From assembly GCA_038205135.1 (NCBI GenBank), contig JBBRCF010000164.1:1-6774 (forward strand): a stretch of DNA of 6,774 bases. The letters run 5' to 3'. A model generated the notes under the pieces. The model was given only the letters and a program-made list of their open reading frames with translations, did not search any database and was not told the origin of the DNA. Source of the DNA: UBA9554 sp038205135 (GTDB taxonomy: Bacteria; Pseudomonadota; Alphaproteobacteria; Rhodobacterales; Rhodobacteraceae). Below are positions 1-6,195 of the stretch, piece by piece. The position numbers and the translations under genes were made by a program. Every line of letters begins with the position of its first letter. The first letter of the stretch is position 1.

Positions 1-531
1 GCGGTGCGGCGGCGCGCGCGGTGGCAGGGCTTGCCACCAGCGCGCGGACGGCTGTGGAAACATGCCACAGTGGCCGATATCACCGGCGCCGTGCCCGATG
101 CGCTGATCGCAGAGGCGCTGCGCGTCACACTGGTGCGCAACCCGTGGGATCGCGCGGTCAGCTATTACAACTGGCTGCGCGTGCAGCGTTTTGCGCATCC
201 GCAGGTGACGCTGGCGCAGGGCATCGATTTCGCGGGGTTTGTCATGGCACCGGTCGTGCAGGCCGCCTTTGCCGCATGGCCCGCGCAACGTTACCTGACC
301 GACGCGGCGGGCGGCGAGGGGCGCGCATTGTTCATCCGGCTGGAACGGTTCGACACCGACGCCGAACCGTTTTTCGACCATCTGGGGTTCCGGTTCAGCC
401 TGCCACATGTCAATGCCTCTGCCCGCGCGACCGATTGGCGGCAGTATTACGATGCCCGGACTGCCGCAGCCGTGGCTGCCGCCTGCGCTGCGGACATCGC
501 CCGATTCGATTATCATTTTGACCTCAACTAA
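1..531 (+). CDS. Sulfotransferase family protein, C-terminal part (5' end outside window)
   Basis: The reading frame is open from the first base, so the gene starts upstream; a GTG at position 4 is probably internal. About 176 residues are visible, ending in TAA at 529-531. The clearest mark is VRNPWDRAVSYYNWL (RNPWDR at about 136-153), which matches the 3'-phosphate-binding segment of PAPS-dependent sulfotransferases. The tail also fits the Sulfotransfer_2-like group: an FIRLERF segment, then HVNAS, a WRQYYD stretch, and a final DIARFDYHF, resembling the usual 'yreyY...Di..fgY.F' ending. The family moves a sulfuryl group from PAPS to an acceptor, often a carbohydrate or lipid, but the acceptor here cannot be inferred. 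The N-terminal PAPS 5'-phosphosulfate loop is not in view, so activity cannot be judged. The gene is followed by 214 bp without a gene, so it need not share a transcript with the Hint gene downstream. Confidence 0.75.
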   Translation, partial: AVRRRARWQGLPPARGRLWKHATVADITGAVPDALIAEALRVTLVRNPWDRAVSYYNWLRVQRFAHPQVTLAQGIDFAGFVMAPVVQAAFAAWPAQRYLTDAAGGEGRALFIRLERFDTDAEPFFDHLGFRFSLPHVNASARATDWRQYYDARTAAAVAAACAADIARFDYHFDLN

Positions 532-731
532 GGCGGCGCGGCGTACAGCCTGGACCCGCCGACGCCCATTTGACGCTGTCGATCCCGAAACGATCCGGCA
601 TGTGGCTTAATATTGTCCGACCCTGGGCAACAGTGCCCCAATGCCGCCGTTTTCCCGACCAATCTCGGACGCGGGAATCACGACAAATGATGTCAACAGC
701 AACACACCGGCGTCGCAAGCCCGGCCAGATC

Positions 732-737
732 AGGGGA
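732..737 (+). promoter_or_regulatory. Ribosome binding site setting the Hint gene start
   Basis: AGGGGA lies 8 bases before the ATG at 746 and is a good Shine-Dalgarno match. It favours this ATG over the in-frame ATG at 641, which lacks a comparable site and would add 35 residues of low-complexity, non-family-like sequence. Confidence 0.65.
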
Positions 738-745
738 AGACCAGA

Positions 746-1402
746 ATGTTCGGACGCGCTTTCGCAACGACAGAACCGCATGCCCGTATGGCCGAAATGT
801 CCGGGGCCGCTGATGGCGCCACCGTGGTGACCTCGGGGCTGGTGTCCGGCACCCGCGTTGCCACACGGCAGGGCTGGCGCCCGGTCGAGTCGATCACCGA
901 GGGCGACGAGGTGTTGACCTTTGATGACGGCCTGCAGCGCGTCACCCGGGTCCGCCACATCCATCTGACGCGGTGCCTGCGCAAGAACCTGCCGCTGTGC
1001 GTGCCCGCCAACGCGTTGGGAAATCGCACCACTCTGTGGCTGATGCCCGACCAGCCCGTAGTGATCGAAAGCAACGCTGCCGAAACGCTGGTAGGCGACG
1101 CCTTTGCCGCGATCCCGGCCGCCGCGCTGAACGGGTTGCTGGGGATCGAACGCGCCATCCCGCCCGGCGAGATCGTCGTGGTGACGCTGTATTTTGACGA
1201 CGAACAGATGATTTTCACCAATGCCGGGGTGATGCTGCATTGCCCGTCTGCGGTGGATCTGGTCGTGGACCTGTTCCGAACGGTGGAACGCCGGTCCTAC
1301 AACCGCGTGCCGGCCCCGGTTGCCGCGCGCATCGCTCGCGCTGTGGCGTTGGAATATGGCGGCGCCCCGGCAATCGTGCCGGCAAACGTCGCCGCCGCCT
1401 GA
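746..1402 (+). CDS. Hint-domain (hedgehog/intein-fold, Hint_2-like) protein without the catalytic Cys
   Basis: This is a 218-residue protein taken from the ATG at 746, which has a good ribosome binding site; an in-frame ATG at 641 would give 253 residues. Residues 31-61 read GLVSGTRVATRQGWRPVESI and continue TEGDEVLTFDD, the signature opening of Hint_2 proteins: a 'GT.iaT..G..pVE.l..GD.vlT.D.G' pattern. Canonical Hint domains begin with a nucleophilic Cys (for example CFTPGT), but here that position is Gly31. The C-terminal block (about 145-168, LYFDDEQMIFTNAG) also lacks the terminal His-Asn of splicing inteins. Self-cleavage or splicing by the usual route is therefore unlikely, and the fold may act as a structural module. 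From memory, similar stand-alone proteins are common in Rhodobacteraceae. There is no signal peptide or membrane segment. The 214 bp upstream contain a TTGACG (570-575) but no -10 at proper spacing, so no promoter is called. The role is unknown. Confidence 0.85.
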   Translation: MFGRAFATTEPHARMAEMSGAADGATVVTSGLVSGTRVATRQGWRPVESITEGDEVLTFDDGLQRVTRVRHIHLTRCLRKNLPLCVPANALGNRTTLWLMPDQPVVIESNAAETLVGDAFAAIPAAALNGLLGIERAIPPGEIVVVTLYFDDEQMIFTNAGVMLHCPSAVDLVVDLFRTVERRSYNRVPAPVAARIARAVALEYGGAPAIVPANVAAA

Positions 1403-1404
1403 TC

Positions 1405-1605
1405 CTACAGATCTGCGATCACCAGATCGCTTAACGCCAGATCGACCAGTTCGGCCACCCGGTCCGGGTTGTTCAGGTCACGGGCCAGCGCCAGCGCCAG
1501 TTTCGCCAGAAACAGCGCCTCGCCATCCGGGCCGGCGTTTTCCACGGCCGTATCGATACCGGTTGCGATCATGTCGTAAACCGTTTCGGTCGTTTCATGT
1601 GTCAT
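1405..1605 (-). CDS. Small DUF2783-like protein, partner of the flavin monooxygenase
   Basis: This 66-residue acidic, probably all-helical protein has two predicted helices: about residues 8-24, and 28-62 with the Ala/Leu-rich LFLAKLALALARDL. It resembles DUF2783, a short family of unknown function that, as I recall, often sits beside FAD-dependent aromatic monooxygenases; the match is by pattern only. Its ATG (1605-1603) overlaps the TGA of the monooxygenase (1604-1602) in an ATGA arrangement. An AGGGGA Shine-Dalgarno (1617-1612) lies inside the end of the upstream gene, 6 bases before the start. Translational coupling and a joint role are therefore likely, perhaps as an accessory or stability factor of the enzyme. 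There is no signal peptide, transmembrane helix or metal-binding motif. Its TAG stop is 2 bases from the stop of the convergent Hint gene, and no terminator hairpin is visible there. Confidence 0.7.
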   Translation of the reverse strand: MTHETTETVYDMIATGIDTAVENAGPDGEALFLAKLALALARDLNNPDRVAELVDLALSDLVIADL

Positions 1606-3194
1606 CCGAAATCCCCTGCCAGCCGCGCCAGAGCGCGGGTGATGTCATGCGCCGTGGCACGGTGGAACCGCGCGGCCACGTGGCGGTCAGGGCGTAGCAC
1701 ATAGGCGGTGCCGTCTGTGGCGCCAAAGGCATCGGCGACCGGGCCGCGCGCGGGCAACGGCAATGCCACCACATCGGCGGGCAAGTCGGTTTGGCCAAAG
1801 CTCAGGACCACAACCCCCGCCAGATGTTGTGACAGATGGCTGCCATCCGGCAACGCCGGATCGGCGGTCAATGCGCCCGGCTTTGGCCCGGCGGCAAAGG
1901 CTGGATCGTCGGGCAGGGTCAGCGCGCTGTCAGCATAGGTGTAGGGCGTCATCTGGCGCGGATTAGCCAGCGCGCCCGCCCAGTCCTCCCGGTGCGCCAG
2001 CGACAGCGCGGCATCGCGCATCCGGGTCCAGCCAAGGGTGGGCGGTGTCATGAACCGGGTGCTTTTGGTCGCGTTGGCGAACACATCCAGCGTCGCGCCG
2101 CGCCGTTCCGGGCTGTAACTGTGCAGAATCGCCGCATCGGCCCGCCCTGTCAGGACATGCGCCAGTTTCCAGCCAATATTCTGGGCATCCGCCAGCCCGT
2201 TGTTCAGCCCGCGTACCCCGAATATCGGCACGATATGCGCGCTGTCGCCGATGAAGAACACCCGCCCGGCCCGGTAATCGTCCAGCGCCAGCGTGTTGGC
2301 CGAATAGACCGACCACCATTCCAGATCCCACGCCCCGTCATGCCCGATGTCGCGCAGCACGGCGGCGACCGACTGGCGAACTGCGTCTTCGCGCATGGCG
2401 TCATCCGAGGTTTCGTCCGCGCGCAACTGGTAATCGATGCGCCAGATGTGCTGCGGCTGGCGATGGATCAACACCGTGCCGCCGCGCCGCGAGGCCGGAT
2501 CGAACAGCGCGCGCCGGATCGTGGGATAATCATGCGCCATCCGCACATCGGCGATCACATAGCGGCCTTCGTAATTCGCGCCCTGTAACCGCAACCCCAG
2601 CATGCCGCGCAGCGCACTGCGCGCACCATCCGCCGCCAGCACCCAATCCGTGGGCAGGTCATAGTCGCCAAGCGGGTCGCGCACCGTCAGCACCGCGCCG
2701 CTGTCGTCCTGCCGGAACGCCGTCACCTCGGATTGCCAGCGCGCGTCGATCAGCGGTTCCGCCGCCACCGCATCCCACAGGAACTGTTCGATATACTGCT
2801 GTTGCAGATTATACATCGGGCGGAACCGTTCGTCGGGCCCGTCCGGCATGTGAAATTCAAGGATTTGCCGCCCGCGATGGAACGTCCGCCCAGTGGTCCA
2901 CCCCAGCGCGTTCTGCACAAACGGGTCCAGCGCGCCGATTGCATCCAGAATATGGAAAGATGACCGCGCGATGCAGATTGCGCGCGACCCGTCGTTGAAC
3001 GTCGTCTTGCGGTCCAGCAGCACCACGCGCACGCCGTCGCGGGCCAGCGTCAACGCCGCCGTCATCCCGATGGGCCCCGCCCCGACCACCACGACCGGCG
3101 CACGGTCCGTCAGGCCGTCGCGCTGGTCGGGCGGATCAAAGCGCGGATAGGTGAAATACAGCGAGTCCCACTCGCCACGTCCTGCGGGCCGCAT
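1602..3194 (-). CDS. FAD-dependent aromatic-ring monooxygenase (MhpA/PHBH-like, class A)
   Basis: This is a 530-residue flavoprotein of the FAD_binding_3 family. After a roughly 30-residue leader comes the Rossmann motif VVVVGAGPIG (34-43; G38, G40, G43), with Asp61 at the end of the second strand for the FAD ribose. A GSRA segment lies at 69-72, the DG motif is LAADGARSALRG (187-197), and the second FAD motif is VFFIGDSAH (312-320; G316, D317) followed by RGLNNGLADAQNIGWKLA. The end (about 455-526, with YVLRPDRHVAARF) fits the thioredoxin-like C-terminal domain of MhpA and phenol hydroxylases. Such enzymes use NAD(P)H and O2 to hydroxylate phenolic compounds in the cytoplasm; 3-(3-hydroxyphenyl)propionate hydroxylase is the best-known relative. 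The substrate here cannot be told. No ring-cleavage gene lies in the window. The start is fixed by a GGAGGT site 4 bases upstream. It is first in an operon with the DUF2783-like gene and is divergent from the LuxR-type gene. Confidence 0.93.
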   Translation of the reverse strand: MRPAGRGEWDSLYFTYPRFDPPDQRDGLTDRAPVVVVGAGPIGMTAALTLARDGVRVVLLDRKTTFNDGSRAICIARSSFHILDAIGALDPFVQNALGWTTGRTFHRGRQILEFHMPDGPDERFRPMYNLQQQYIEQFLWDAVAAEPLIDARWQSEVTAFRQDDSGAVLTVRDPLGDYDLPTDWVLAADGARSALRGMLGLRLQGANYEGRYVIADVRMAHDYPTIRRALFDPASRRGGTVLIHRQPQHIWRIDYQLRADETSDDAMREDAVRQSVAAVLRDIGHDGAWDLEWWSVYSANTLALDDYRAGRVFFIGDSAHIVPIFGVRGLNNGLADAQNIGWKLAHVLTGRADAAILHSYSPERRGATLDVFANATKSTRFMTPPTLGWTRMRDAALSLAHREDWAGALANPRQMTPYTYADSALTLPDDPAFAAGPKPGALTADPALPDGSHLSQHLAGVVVLSFGQTDLPADVVALPLPARGPVADAFGATDGTAYVLRPDRHVAARFHRATAHDITRALARLAGDFG

Positions 3195-3245
3195 CCTGAC
3201 CTCCGTTATTACACGCCATGCTATACAGGGCCAAAGGGCGGCGCT
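3195..3245. promoter_or_regulatory. Divergent intergenic region between monooxygenase and luxR-type gene
   Basis: These 51 bp separate two divergent starts, so each promoter must be very compact or extend into the opposite gene. The AT-richer core (3205-3227) holds two similar tracts in direct orientation, TTATTACA (3206-3213) and GCTATACA (3220-3227), offset by 14 bp, which could be regulator half-sites. TATACA (3222-3227) resembles a -10 box for the luxR-type gene, but no -35 hexamer sits at 16-18 bp from it. A regulatory role is inferred from position; no binding site is proven. Confidence 0.4.
3199..3204 (-). promoter_or_regulatory. Strong ribosome binding site of the monooxygenase
   Basis: GGAGGT on the minus strand lies 4 bases before the ATG at 3194. 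It is a near-consensus Shine-Dalgarno and fixes the start, including the roughly 30-residue leader ahead of the FAD-binding fold. Confidence 0.75.
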
Positions 3246-3947
3246 ATGTCCCCTGCGATGGATGACACGACCGCAGATCTGATCGCCGGGGCCATGGCAC
3301 TGGCCGGGACCGACGGCTTTGTCGCGCCGTTCATGGGGCTGGTGACGGCACTGGGCGCGGGGCAGGTGATGGTGTTTCGCTATGGTGCAGGCACCGCCCG
3401 CTGCGCCCTGTCACGCAACCAGATCCAAGGCGCTGTGGCCGGACAGCTGGCTGGGGCCTATCTGGATGGCGGGTTTCGCGACGACCCGCTGGTGGCCCGC
3501 ATCCAGACCCTGCCGGATAACACGCGCGAGGTCTGGACCCTTGCCGCCCTGCAAGACCACATTTCCCCCGCCTATCGCGCGCAGTTTTTCGAGGCGCCGG
3601 GGTTGGCGGACAAACGCGCGGTGCTGATCGTGGCGGGCGGGCTGCGCGTTTGCGTCAACCTGTATTGGGCCGGGGCCTGCGCGGTCGATGACGGCGCGGT
3701 GCGCATGGTGGCGGAACTTGCGCGGCTGCATGTGGCGGCAACGGGTGACGCGGCCTATCCGGCGTTGATGGGTCTGTCGGACCGCGAGCGCGGGGTTTGT
3801 CTGGGCATCCTGCGCGGGCTGAAATCCGAACAGATCGCGCATGATCTGGGCATCGGTGTCACGTCGGTCGCGACCTACCGCAAACGGGCCTATGCAAAAC
3901 TGGGGATCAACGCCAAAGGCGCGCTGTTTGCCATCTGCAAGGGATAG
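3246..3947 (+). CDS. LuxR-family (helix-turn-helix) transcriptional regulator
   Basis: This is a 233-residue protein. The C-terminal segment 175-221 is a GerE/LuxR-type DNA-binding domain: LSDRERGVCLGILRGLKSEQ, followed by IAHDLGIGVTSVATYRKRAYAKLGI, with the conserved Glu181 and the closing KLGI. The residue pair usually read TV..H before the recognition helix end is SVATY here, a mild deviation. The N-terminal part (about 20-145) has no receiver Asp pattern and no clear acyl-homoserine-lactone pocket. It resembles the GAF-like sensor half of other alphaproteobacterial LuxR proteins, with MVFRYG (42-47) and YLDGGFRDDPL (72-82). A small-molecule effector, perhaps the monooxygenase substrate or product, is plausible but only inferred. 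It is divergent from the monooxygenase operon, which is its likely target. ATG 3246 is chosen, with an AAAGGG stretch upstream; ATG 3258 is a possible alternative start. It converges on the fadJ-like gene. Confidence 0.9.
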   Translation: MSPAMDDTTADLIAGAMALAGTDGFVAPFMGLVTALGAGQVMVFRYGAGTARCALSRNQIQGAVAGQLAGAYLDGGFRDDPLVARIQTLPDNTREVWTLAALQDHISPAYRAQFFEAPGLADKRAVLIVAGGLRVCVNLYWAGACAVDDGAVRMVAELARLHVAATGDAAYPALMGLSDRERGVCLGILRGLKSEQIAHDLGIGVTSVATYRKRAYAKLGINAKGALFAICKG

Positions 3948-3955
3948 GCCGGCGG

Positions 3956-3984
3956 AAAAAGCGGGCGAGGTTGCCCCCGCCCGC
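3956..3984 (-). terminator. Rho-independent terminator of the beta-oxidation operon
   Basis: On the minus strand, just after the fadJ-like stop (3991), a 7-bp GC-only stem (3984-3978 with 3967-3961) can extend by two G-C pairs past an A/C mismatch to a 4-base loop. Five T residues (3960-3956) follow immediately. This is a textbook intrinsic terminator, placed 6 bases after the stop codon. Confidence 0.8.
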
Positions 3985-4005
3985 GTCGCGTCAAGCCGCT
4001 TTTTT
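3956..4005 (+). terminator. Possible plus-strand terminator for the luxR-type gene
   Basis: A perfect 9-bp inverted repeat, AAAAAGCGG (3956-3964) and CCGCTTTTT (3996-4004), flanks the GC hairpin and ends in a run of six T. It lies 8 bases after the luxR-type stop, so it could end that transcript. The loop between the arms is long (31 bases), and the outer and inner stems share bases 3961-3964, so they cannot both form fully. The T run overlaps the last codons (Lys-Lys-Ala-Ala) of the convergent gene. Confidence 0.4.
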
Positions 4006-6183
4006 CGTGCCGAACCGGCCGTAGAATGTCTGGCCCTTGTCGGCCATCTCGCGCAGCAGGGCGGGGCATTTGAACCGGGCACCGTATGTGGCTTCCAACT
4101 CGTCACAGCGCGCGGCGGCATATTCCGCGCCCAGCATGTCCAGCCATGAAAACGGCCCGCCTGACCACGGCGCAAAGCCCCAGCCAAGGATCGCGCCGAC
4201 GTCACCCTCGCGGATGTCCATCAGCACGCCGTCTTCCAGCGCGCGCACCGCCTCCAGCACCTGGGAAAACATCAGACGGTGCTGCACGTCGATCAGCGCG
4301 GGCTGATCGGGCTGCGTATATTTGTCCCGCAGCCCTTCCCAGATGCCGATGCGCTTGCCCGCGTCATCATAGGCATAATAGCCGGATTTCGATTTCCGGC
4401 CCATGCGCCCCTGATCGAATAGCCAGAACAGCACGTCATCCGCCGCCCCCGCATCGTAGGCATTACCCAATGCCGCCTTGGTCGCGCGGGCGATCTTGAC
4501 GCCCAGATCGATCGAGGTTTCGTCGTTCAATTGCAAAGGCCCGACCGGAAACCCCAGCATCCGCGCGGCATTTTCCACCAGCGCGGGTTCCACACCTTCG
4601 CCGACCATCCGCACACCTTCGTTGATGTAGGGGATGATGCAGCGGTTGGCGTAAAAGAACCGCGCATCATTCACCACGATGGGCGTCTTGCGGATCTGGC
4701 GCACGTAATCCAGCGCCTTGGCCACCGCGCGGTCACCCGTGTCCGCGCCGCGGATGATTTCCACCAGGCTCATCCGTTCAACGGGCGAAAAGAAGTGGAT
4801 GCCGATGAATTGCGCCGGGCGTTTCGATGCGCGGGCCAAGTCTGATATCGGCAGAGTCGAGGTGTTGGAGGCATAGATGCAGGTTGCGGGGATCACCGCT
4901 TCGGCCTTTGCGGTCACCTCGGCCTTGATGGCAATATCTTCGAACACCGCCTCGATGATCAGGTCGCAGCCCGCAAGCGCTGCATAATCGCTGGTGGCAT
5001 GGATGCGGGCCAGCAATTCGGCCTTTTTGTCGGGGGTCGAACGGCCCTTCTTGATGCCGTCATCTGCGTATTTCTCGGAATACGCCTTGCCACGGTCGGC
5101 GGCTTCCTGTGTCGCAGCGATCAACACCACATCAATGCCTGCCTGCGCCGACACCAGCGCGATCCCTGCGCCCATCATGCCCGCACCCAGCACGCCGATT
5201 TTCGCAACGCGTTGATCATCCACATTCGCTGGACGCACCGCGCCTTTTTCCAGCGCCTCCTTGTTCAGGAACAGCGACCGGATCATCGCCGAGGATGACG
5301 GGTTCATCAGCACATGGGTGAACCAGCGCGCCTCGATCTTCAACGCCGTATCAAACGGCACCATCGCGCCTTCATAGACGGCGGACAGCAGCGCCTTGGG
5401 GGCCGGGAATGCGCCCAGCGTCTTGCCCATGACCATCGCCGACGCGCCGACAAAGGTCTGGAATCCCATCGGGTGATAGGGCGTGCCGCCCGGCATCTTG
5501 TAGTCCTTCTTGTCCCACGCCTTGACGCAATCGGCATCTGTGGCCTTCAGCACCCAGTCGCGCGCGGCGGCCACCGGGTCGGCCGCCACCTCATCGATGA
5601 TGCCCGCGCCTTTGGCCTTTTTCGGGTCCAGCAACTTGCCTTCCAGCAGGAACGGCGCCGCCATCATCGCGCCCAGCTTGCGCACCATTCGTGTCGTGCC
5701 GCCCGCGCCGGGGAAAATGCCAACCATGATTTCCGGCAGGCCGATTTTCGCGCGCGGATTGTCGGCGGCAAAAATGCGGTGGCAGGCCAGCGGCAGTTCG
5801 AATCCGATCCCGACCGCAGTGCCGGGCAGGGCGGCGGCAACGGGTTTTGCGCCCTTCAGGGTTTTCGGGTCCATGCCCGCGCGTTCGATTTTGCGCAACA
5901 GCGCGTGCATCGCCATGATGCCGTCGAACAGCCCGCGCGCCGGATCATCGCCGGCATCTTCGCGCATCTTGGCCAGCACGTTCAGGTCCATGCCGCCGGC
6001 GAAATCCTTTTTGCCAGAGGTGATCACGATGCCTTTGACCGCCGGGTCCGCCAGCGCGGTGTCGAAACAGGCAGACAGTTCCAGCAGCGCCTCGCCCGAC
6101 ATGACGTTCATGGATTTGCCGGGGCAATCCCAGGTGATGGTGCCAACGCCGTCAGCGTCGGTCGTCAGGGTGAAATCGGTCAT
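3991..6183 (-). CDS. fadJ: Fused enoyl-CoA hydratase / 3-hydroxyacyl-CoA dehydrogenase (FadJ/FadB type)
   Basis: This 730-residue multifunctional beta-oxidation protein has the usual full length. Residues 1-200 form a crotonase domain: oxyanion-hole segment FAGGMDL (61-67), and both catalytic glutamates by alignment, Glu129 in GIGFELPLA and Glu151 in IGLPEIMVGIFPGAGG. Residues 325-505 are the NAD-binding domain with GVLGAGMMGAG (330-340), SNTSTLPIS (439-447) and the His463/Glu475 dyad in GIHFFSPVERMSLVEII. Two C-terminal dehydrogenase domains follow: NDARFFYANR through GFPVGPLQLNDETSIDLG (505-561), and about 630-720 with GWGFAPWSGGP. It hydrates 2-enoyl-CoA and oxidises the L-3-hydroxyacyl-CoA to 3-ketoacyl-CoA in the cytoplasm, passing it to the thiolase encoded just upstream. 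An oddity is Ala356 at the end of the second Rossmann strand, where an acidic residue is usual. The start is supported by GGAG 8 bases upstream. The fadJ rather than fadB name follows the thiolase-first gene order and is uncertain. Confidence 0.96.
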   Translation of the reverse strand: MTDFTLTTDADGVGTITWDCPGKSMNVMSGEALLELSACFDTALADPAVKGIVITSGKKDFAGGMDLNVLAKMREDAGDDPARGLFDGIMAMHALLRKIERAGMDPKTLKGAKPVAAALPGTAVGIGFELPLACHRIFAADNPRAKIGLPEIMVGIFPGAGGTTRMVRKLGAMMAAPFLLEGKLLDPKKAKGAGIIDEVAADPVAAARDWVLKATDADCVKAWDKKDYKMPGGTPYHPMGFQTFVGASAMVMGKTLGAFPAPKALLSAVYEGAMVPFDTALKIEARWFTHVLMNPSSSAMIRSLFLNKEALEKGAVRPANVDDQRVAKIGVLGAGMMGAGIALVSAQAGIDVVLIAATQEAADRGKAYSEKYADDGIKKGRSTPDKKAELLARIHATSDYAALAGCDLIIEAVFEDIAIKAEVTAKAEAVIPATCIYASNTSTLPISDLARASKRPAQFIGIHFFSPVERMSLVEIIRGADTGDRAVAKALDYVRQIRKTPIVVNDARFFYANRCIIPYINEGVRMVGEGVEPALVENAARMLGFPVGPLQLNDETSIDLGVKIARATKAALGNAYDAGAADDVLFWLFDQGRMGRKSKSGYYAYDDAGKRIGIWEGLRDKYTQPDQPALIDVQHRLMFSQVLEAVRALEDGVLMDIREGDVGAILGWGFAPWSGGPFSWLDMLGAEYAAARCDELEATYGARFKCPALLREMADKGQTFYGRFGTKKAA

Positions 6184-6191
6184 GTTGCCCG

Positions 6192-6195
6192 CTCC
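6192..6195 (-). promoter_or_regulatory. Ribosome binding site of fadJ-like gene in the thiolase-fadJ junction
   Basis: GGAG follows the thiolase TAA stop (6198-6196) directly and lies 8 bases before the fadJ-like ATG at 6183. The 12-bp junction has no room for a promoter or terminator, so the two genes share a transcript. Confidence 0.7.

Noticed and set aside
570..613. TTGACG (570-575) and TAATAT (608-613) as a promoter for the Hint gene
   Set aside because: The gap between them is 32 bases, far from the usual 16-18, and no other -10 fits the TTGACG.
625..638. Small hairpin GGGCA-ACAG-TGCCC as a terminator for the sulfotransferase gene
   Set aside because: The stem has only 5 bp and no T run follows directly; the nearest T4 is 12 bases further on.
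641..745. Upstream in-frame extension of the Hint gene from ATG 641 (35 extra residues)
   Set aside because: The ATG at 746 has a good AGGGGA site at proper spacing. The extension has no family-like or signal-peptide character, though it cannot be excluded.
524..1240. 238-codon open frame on the minus strand across the Hint gene
   Set aside because: It is antisense to a gene with clear Hint motifs. The product is His/Arg/Gly-rich without family features, and no ribosome binding site supports it.
1401..1443. Five GATC sites in 43 bases, three of them as CAGATC
   Set aside because: They fall almost entirely in the 3' end of the DUF2783-like gene and are explained by Asp/Ile/Leu-rich coding. 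Spacing is irregular, and Dam-type control is not expected in this lineage.
1836..2588. 250-codon open frame on the plus strand, antisense to the monooxygenase
   Set aside because: It lies wholly inside a well-supported flavoprotein gene. Its product is Arg/Pro/Gln-rich with no recognisable motif, as expected for a shadow frame in GC-rich DNA.
3411..4205. 264-codon minus-strand open frame spanning the luxR-type gene and the end of the fadJ-like gene
   Set aside because: It overlaps two well-supported genes and the terminator hairpin, and has composition typical of an out-of-frame GC-rich translation.
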